A DNA stretch of 64,000 nucleotides from Trissonchulus latispiculum. Taxonomy: Eukaryota; Nematoda; Enoplea; Enoplida; Ironidae. Made by a program: the position numbers and the translations under genes. Positions 59,255 to 64,000 of this stretch are shown in pieces (position 1 is the first letter of the stretch; each line of letters opens with the position of its first letter). Under the pieces are notes generated by a model. That model searched no databases, was not told the DNA's origin, and was given only the letters and a program-made list of their open reading frames with translations. Where the stretch lies: the NCBI GenBank assembly GCA_030248195.1, contig JASAND010010908.1, positions 1-64,000 on the forward strand. The letters are read 5' to 3'.

Positions 59255-61240
59255 TTACGAACTGATGTCCACGGAAGCGATTCGTGCTGAGTGGGAGGTG
59301 GGCAATTCTCATGGTTTTGCGGTTGTCATGGCCCTAGAAGTTACCGTCCCTCCGGCCTCGGAGAAATGGGCAGTAGCCCAGGTCTCCTCCCGCCTGCCTG
59401 ATCACTTGTATTATTTTGAACCAACGGAAACTTTTATTTTTGATAATAAAGTTCAACCGTACGCGGGTGTAGTTGTACCTCAAGGGAAAAATTTTGAATT
59501 TCTGGTGATGAACACCACGAATGCTCCGGTTTCTATCCCAAAGGCTACAGTTGTGGGTACGATTTCTCCGTCGGGTGATTATCAATCAGGGAGTGCAAAT
59601 TTCGCCCGACCCATGGTGGTCACGACCGCCCGGGCTAATAAAGACCCTTACGTTCAGGATCTGTTATTTGTCGTGGATGAAGAGGCGGGTGCCCTCCCTA
59701 CAAAAGTAGATTCATCTTTCACGTACAAATGGGCCTTGGACTCTGTTTTTTATGATGATTTGGGGGTGTTTGCGGCAGACATCAAATTCGTGTCGGCGGA
59801 GGAAAATTCGGAAACAGTAAGGGAGGGCACCCCTCCTGAAGAGGTGCTAGACATTACCCCCACCACCATAGCAACAGATAACACTGATCTGGGAGAGTCA
59901 GAGCTTCAGGAGCTCCCGCTGGGTTCTTCGGCTCAGAAGGGAGTTACTGCTCTTCCGGAACCAAGTATTGTGGGGGAAAGTGACCTTACACCCTCCGCTG
60001 GTATCGAACACCGCCCCTTGAAATCATGTATTTTGCATGTACCGGATTTGTCACCGATCGAAGTTGGTGTACGGGCTGTTTTTCCCCTAGCTCCGGTCAT
60101 CTTTTCGGAACAAGTGGAAGTGTGGATGGAACACGTACAGGATCCTCATGAGGCCACTCCTGTGGATGGTTCCAAAGCGGTAAACGCGGAAGACCCATTG
60201 CAGGGGTTGGACTCCATGGCTAAAGAGGGGGTGGCGCCTGGGGGAGACCCGGGGACATCCGTTTGGCTGTGGAGTAATGGTCGAGTGGAGAAGAGGCCTG
60301 TTGGAGTGGATCTGGGGGAGCAAGTTAATTTGGCCACGGAGGACGACGATGCCCCGGAGGGTGTTGTGATTGATCCGGAGGCCTCGCAACTGGAAGGGGA
60401 TGTGCTAGAGGACCCTATCAACGATACTGAGGTTCCACTGGTTCACTACTCCTGGTCGAAGCGCAGTCTCCGGCGCAAGATCCACCCTGGAGAATTGGGA
60501 TATGAACGCCCCGATTGGGTGAACATCCTGCAGCAAAGAGGCCTGGTGGTAGCAGAGGAGCCTACGACACCTTCGCCACCTCTTTCTCTAGAGGAGAAAC
60601 GCTCAATAACAAGACTGCTCAATAACAAGATCAAATTCCTGGAGTGTTGCCTCACTCGTCAGAACCAAAGACGTCTCCGGCTCATGATCCTCAACTTTCC
60701 CGACATCTGGGATGCTGCCGGGGGATTTGGAAAGACCGAATTGGACTACCACTATATCGAGATTGAACCTGGTAAACGCCTCATCAAGGCCATAGCCTAT
60801 AAGGTGAATCCGGCACAGAAAAAGATCATTGATGAGAAGCTTACGACTTGGTTGGAACAAGGCCTGATTCAGCCCTTCCGGAGTCCCTGGGCCTCTCCAA
60901 TCATTTTGGTGGCCAAAAAGGATGGACATTGGCGGTTGTGTGTCAATTACCGTAAGCTTAATTCGGTGGCCAAGCGCGATTGTTATCCCATCCCATATAT
61001 CACAGACCTCTTCGAGAGTTTCTGGGCAATTCCATTTTCTCCAAACTGGATCTTGCGTCCGGATTCCATCAATTTCTTATCTACCCTTCTGACTGTGAGA
61101 AGATCACCTTCATTACACATTCCGGACTCTATCAGTTCAAAGTAATGCCTTTTGGTCTCTGCAGTGCTCCTAGTACCTTTCAACGGATCATTGACCGAAT
61201 CATGGAAGTTTCATCGTCTATATTGATGATGTCTTGCTGA
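59241..61240 (+). pseudogene. pol: Second Gypsy element: linker and N-terminal reverse transcriptase, frameshifted
   Basis: A long frame (59241-61145) carries a post-protease region, an acidic linker, then the start of reverse transcriptase (…LIQPFRSPWASPIILVAKKDG…YRKLNSV). Frame is lost near 61022. A second frame carries the KLDLASGFHQF and MPFGLCSAPSTFQR motifs and is lost again near 61205, just before the YIDD active site, which is in a third frame. At least two indels therefore disable this enzyme. Confidence 0.8.
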
Positions 61241-63141
61241 CCAGTGCAACTCAGTTGGAGCATCTGAAGCGACTTTTGGATGTCTTTCTACGATGCTCCC
61301 GGGAGCATGCGATTTTCAAATTATCCAAATGTGAGTTTGCCCTGAAGCAAATAGCATTCCTGGGACATATTCTTTCTGAGTTTGGGATTGCTACGGATCC
61401 GGAAAAGATTCGTGTGGTCAAGCACTTTCCGATTCCCAAAACAGTCAAAGATATCCAAAGTTTTTTGGGCCTCGCTGGTTACTACCGTCGGTTCGTGGCG
61501 AACGTTTCCAAAATTGCTCACCCCCCTGACGGCATTGCTGAAAAAAGATCGTGACTTTATCTGGGATGCTGTCTGTCAGGAAGCCTTTGAAACGCTGAAG
61601 GATCGCCTGACTACGGCTCCGGTTCTGATGTGTCCGGATTTCTCTATGCCGTTTACCCTGGTAACCGACGCCAGTTATTTCGGTCTTGCTACGGTCCTTC
61701 AACAGCTGGATCCGAAGGACAAATTCCACCCAATTGCCTATGCCGCCCGGGCACTACAACCGGCGGAGAAGAATTACTGTGTGACAGAGTTGGAAGCCTT
61801 GGCGATCTTCTTCGGGATCTCATACTTTCAACACTACTTGGTTCTCCACGATTTTGACGTTATCACTGATCATCAAGCCTTGGAGTACATGCTGGGTGAT
61901 GCTGCCAAATCCAAAGCTGCTCAAGGTAGCATAGCTCGGTGGCGAGCTTTCCTTCGGGGGTTCCGTTTTCGGGTTATCCAGCGGCCGGGCATCACAAATG
62001 GTGCAGCGGATGCGTTGTCACGTAATCCTCCATTGGTGGCCGACTCTTTCACGGAACTTCCGGAAATTCCTGACTTCATCGGCGCCCTACTCGAAGAGGT
62101 GTTGGAGGAAGAATCTCCGGAAGATGGCCCGTGTGGACCTCCAGTTTTAGCAGCAGTAGCCAGTGTATGGAAAGAAGCCTTGGAATCTGATTCCTTTACC
62201 AAGGCCGTTATGGACTTCGTGGAATCCAAAATTATTCCGGAATCGGGTGTCTTGGCTGCTTTTATCCGGCGTTTTGCCTCGGACAATAGCGTGGAAAATG
62301 GTATTTTGTACCGTTGGCATCGCGACCTCCGGTATTGTCGTCGGAAGGAGGCCGCTCGCCTTATTGTTGTTCCGGAAGTCTGCAAACAGTTTGTCATGGA
62401 CGAATGTCATCAGGATCTGCTAGGAGGTTGTCACAATGGGAAGGTCAAAACCTTCGGATTCATGATCACACGCTATTATTGGCCGACGTTGGGAGCGGAT
62501 GTTTCCAAGTATCGGGCCAATTGCCGGGTGTGTACTGCATGCGATCCTGGTCCAGTTCGCCCACAGGCCTATTTAAAGTTCTTTACGCCGGTGGAGGCTC
62601 CATTCGAAAGGTTGAGCATAGATGTGATGCATGCCCCAACCACAAAGGCAGGTAATAGCAAGGTTGTAGTGGTGGTTGACTTCTTCTTCCGATGGGGATG
62701 GGCTTTCCCTATGCCTAACGAGCAAACCCTTACGATTGCCAGAGTTTTTGCAGAGAATGTACAAGCGGTTCATGGGGCCCCTAGGGAAGTTATTACTGAT
62801 CGAGGTACTCCGTTTTGATCGAGCTTAATGGAGGAGTTGTGTCAAATTATGGGTACTAAGAAAATTCGGACCACGGCTTATCATCCCGAATCTAATGGGC
62901 GTGCGAACTCCTCCATTGCACCCTTAAGGGTTTGCTCCGGAAGTGTATGGTCGCTTTCGACAGGGAGTGGGACCAACTCCTACCCTGGGTGGTTTTTGCC
63001 TATAAAGTTACTCCTCTCTCGTCCTTGGGGGAGGCCCCTTACTATGTCATCCATGGGCGGGATCCTCGTGTTGAAAATCAACTTAAAATTAAAGTGTTGC
63101 AACTAAATTTGGTATTTGGACCCCCCCATAGGTTTCAGTAG
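61234..63141 (+). pseudogene. pol: Second Gypsy element: C-terminal RT, RNase H and integrase, frameshifted
   Basis: Continues with FLGHILSEFGI and SFLGLAGYYRRFV. It loses frame near 61530 in a C run, then carries RNase H (LVTDASYFGLATVL…TDHQALEYML) and the integrase HHCC region (ECHQDLLGGCHNG…CRVCTAC). D-x-x-H-A and the second catalytic D (VITDRGTPF) are seen. A TGA at 62816-62818 and another shift near 62910 break the DDE core around the expected Glu. The tail fades after about 63110. No 3' LTR appears before the window ends, so the element is truncated or continues past it. Confidence 0.8.
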
Positions 63142-63179
63142 GTGCTCCATTCGTTCCAGAGCACAGAAATAACAGATTT

Positions 63180-64000
63180 TGTCCAAAAATTTGGAAAATT
63201 TTCCATTTTGGCACCGATTTTTCGATTTTTCACATTTTTAGTCGCGGCGCCCCCCCCTAGTGATTTTTCAATTTTGAGTGTTTTCGTCGGTTCTGAACCT
63301 ATCTACGACTAAAACTACGGTCGTAGAACGTACCCTAACTGCAGATTCCCAGGATTCCTAGAATTTTTGTGATTTTGTCCCAAAACGGAGACTTTTTCAG
63401 AATTCGGTTTTTGACCCCACTGTAGTTGAATTTCAATTTTCAACGATTTGTCCAATTTCGTCCAATTTTACGGTCAATTCCACGAACGTAGAGCGTAACT
63501 ACGCTAGAACTGTTACGTTTTGCTAAGATTTTTCCTATTTTCGCCAAAATTTCAGATTTTTCCTTTTTTCGTCGACGTGCCCCCCTTGTGTGTTTTTTCC
63601 TGATTTTCGGATCTTTTCTTGGAACGACGATAGCACGAGCCGTAGAATAATTTTGTTGAGTCTTTTGTCACGATTCCATCATATTTCCAGTAATTTTTCC
63701 CTAGATTTGACATTTTACTTGTTTTGACCCCATAGCCGATTTTTGATCATTCCAGTTTTTGAGCAGAGTTTTGTAATTTTTGTTCTGGAATACCATCTAC
63801 AACCTCAACTAAAGGCGTAGATCAATTGTTTGAGTTCTTTCTGACATTTTGCGACTAGTTTTCTTGTTTTTGGATGACTTTTTTTCCAATTTTTGCGAAA
63901 AATTTCGACAATCGATAATTCTGCGCAAGAGCGTTTGCAAAGGCATAGAGAAAATTGGGATAACCTTTTTGATCAATTCGCTGATTTACGCGCTCAAATC
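63180..64000. repeat. Degenerate tandem repeat, period about 320 bp
   Basis: Landmarks recur at about 312-330 bp: CGCGGCGCCCCCCC…GTGATTTTTC (63244) with CGTCGACGTGCCCCCC…GTGTTTTTTC (63573); TTTTGACCCCACTGTAG (63411) with TTTTGACCCCATAGCCG (63723); a CGTAGAACG-type segment near 63320 with CCGTAGAATA near 63640. T-rich with long CCCCCC runs and no coding frame. It may be a satellite or the body of another element cut by the window edge. Confidence 0.5.

Overview
The window is eukaryotic DNA. Genes are split by GT-AG introns, transposable elements of several classes are abundant, and the recognisable genes are animal families (CSPG4/NG2 proteoglycan, bestrophin, a Ly6/activin-receptor-type three-finger protein). 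This points to an invertebrate metazoan. I cannot name the phylum from sequence alone.

Layout, left to right. 1-480: possible 3' end of a plus-strand gene. 552-979: a short hAT-type element with GC-rich ends. 2320-3239: a two-exon gene for a secreted three-finger protein (135 aa). 3830-45111, minus strand: a complete CSPG4/NG2-like gene of 11 coding exons. The junctions I read sum to 7632 nt, or 2543 aa: signal peptide, two laminin-G domains, an EGF-like module, about 15 CSPG repeats, one membrane helix and the C-terminal PDZ ligand QYWV. Its intron 5 holds a 27.6 kb Ty3/Gypsy insertion in the opposite orientation (8883-36444), arranged LTR-internal-LTR-internal-LTR and flanked once by the 4-bp target duplication AACG. 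Copy 1 has an intact 1949-codon pol but a frameshifted gag. Copy 2 has a broken gag, a nonsense codon in pol and a 78-bp deletion in the integrase tail. Both copies carry a textbook -1 frameshift signal between gag and pol. Smaller elements in the gene's other introns include a retroposon landed 7 nt inside a splice donor and two hAT-type elements with 8-bp target duplications.

45.1-50.7 kb is intergenic and holds a 1.86 kb hAT-type element with a second hAT-like element nested in it. 50784-54117, minus strand: a bestrophin chloride channel, 5 exons, 420 aa. 56622-57272: a foldback element made of G/C-run repeats. 57502-63141: a decayed second Gypsy element with only its 5' LTR in view, no gag core, and many frameshifts. 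63.2-64.0 kb: a degenerate tandem repeat of roughly 320 bp period.

How it fits together: the host genes are ordinary cell-surface and membrane proteins. The notable biology is in the mobile DNA, namely the tandem Gypsy dimer with its recoding signal, and several hAT-type families that each build their ends from a family-specific short word. Splice junctions, domain calls and element borders were read by eye. No database search or alignment was run.
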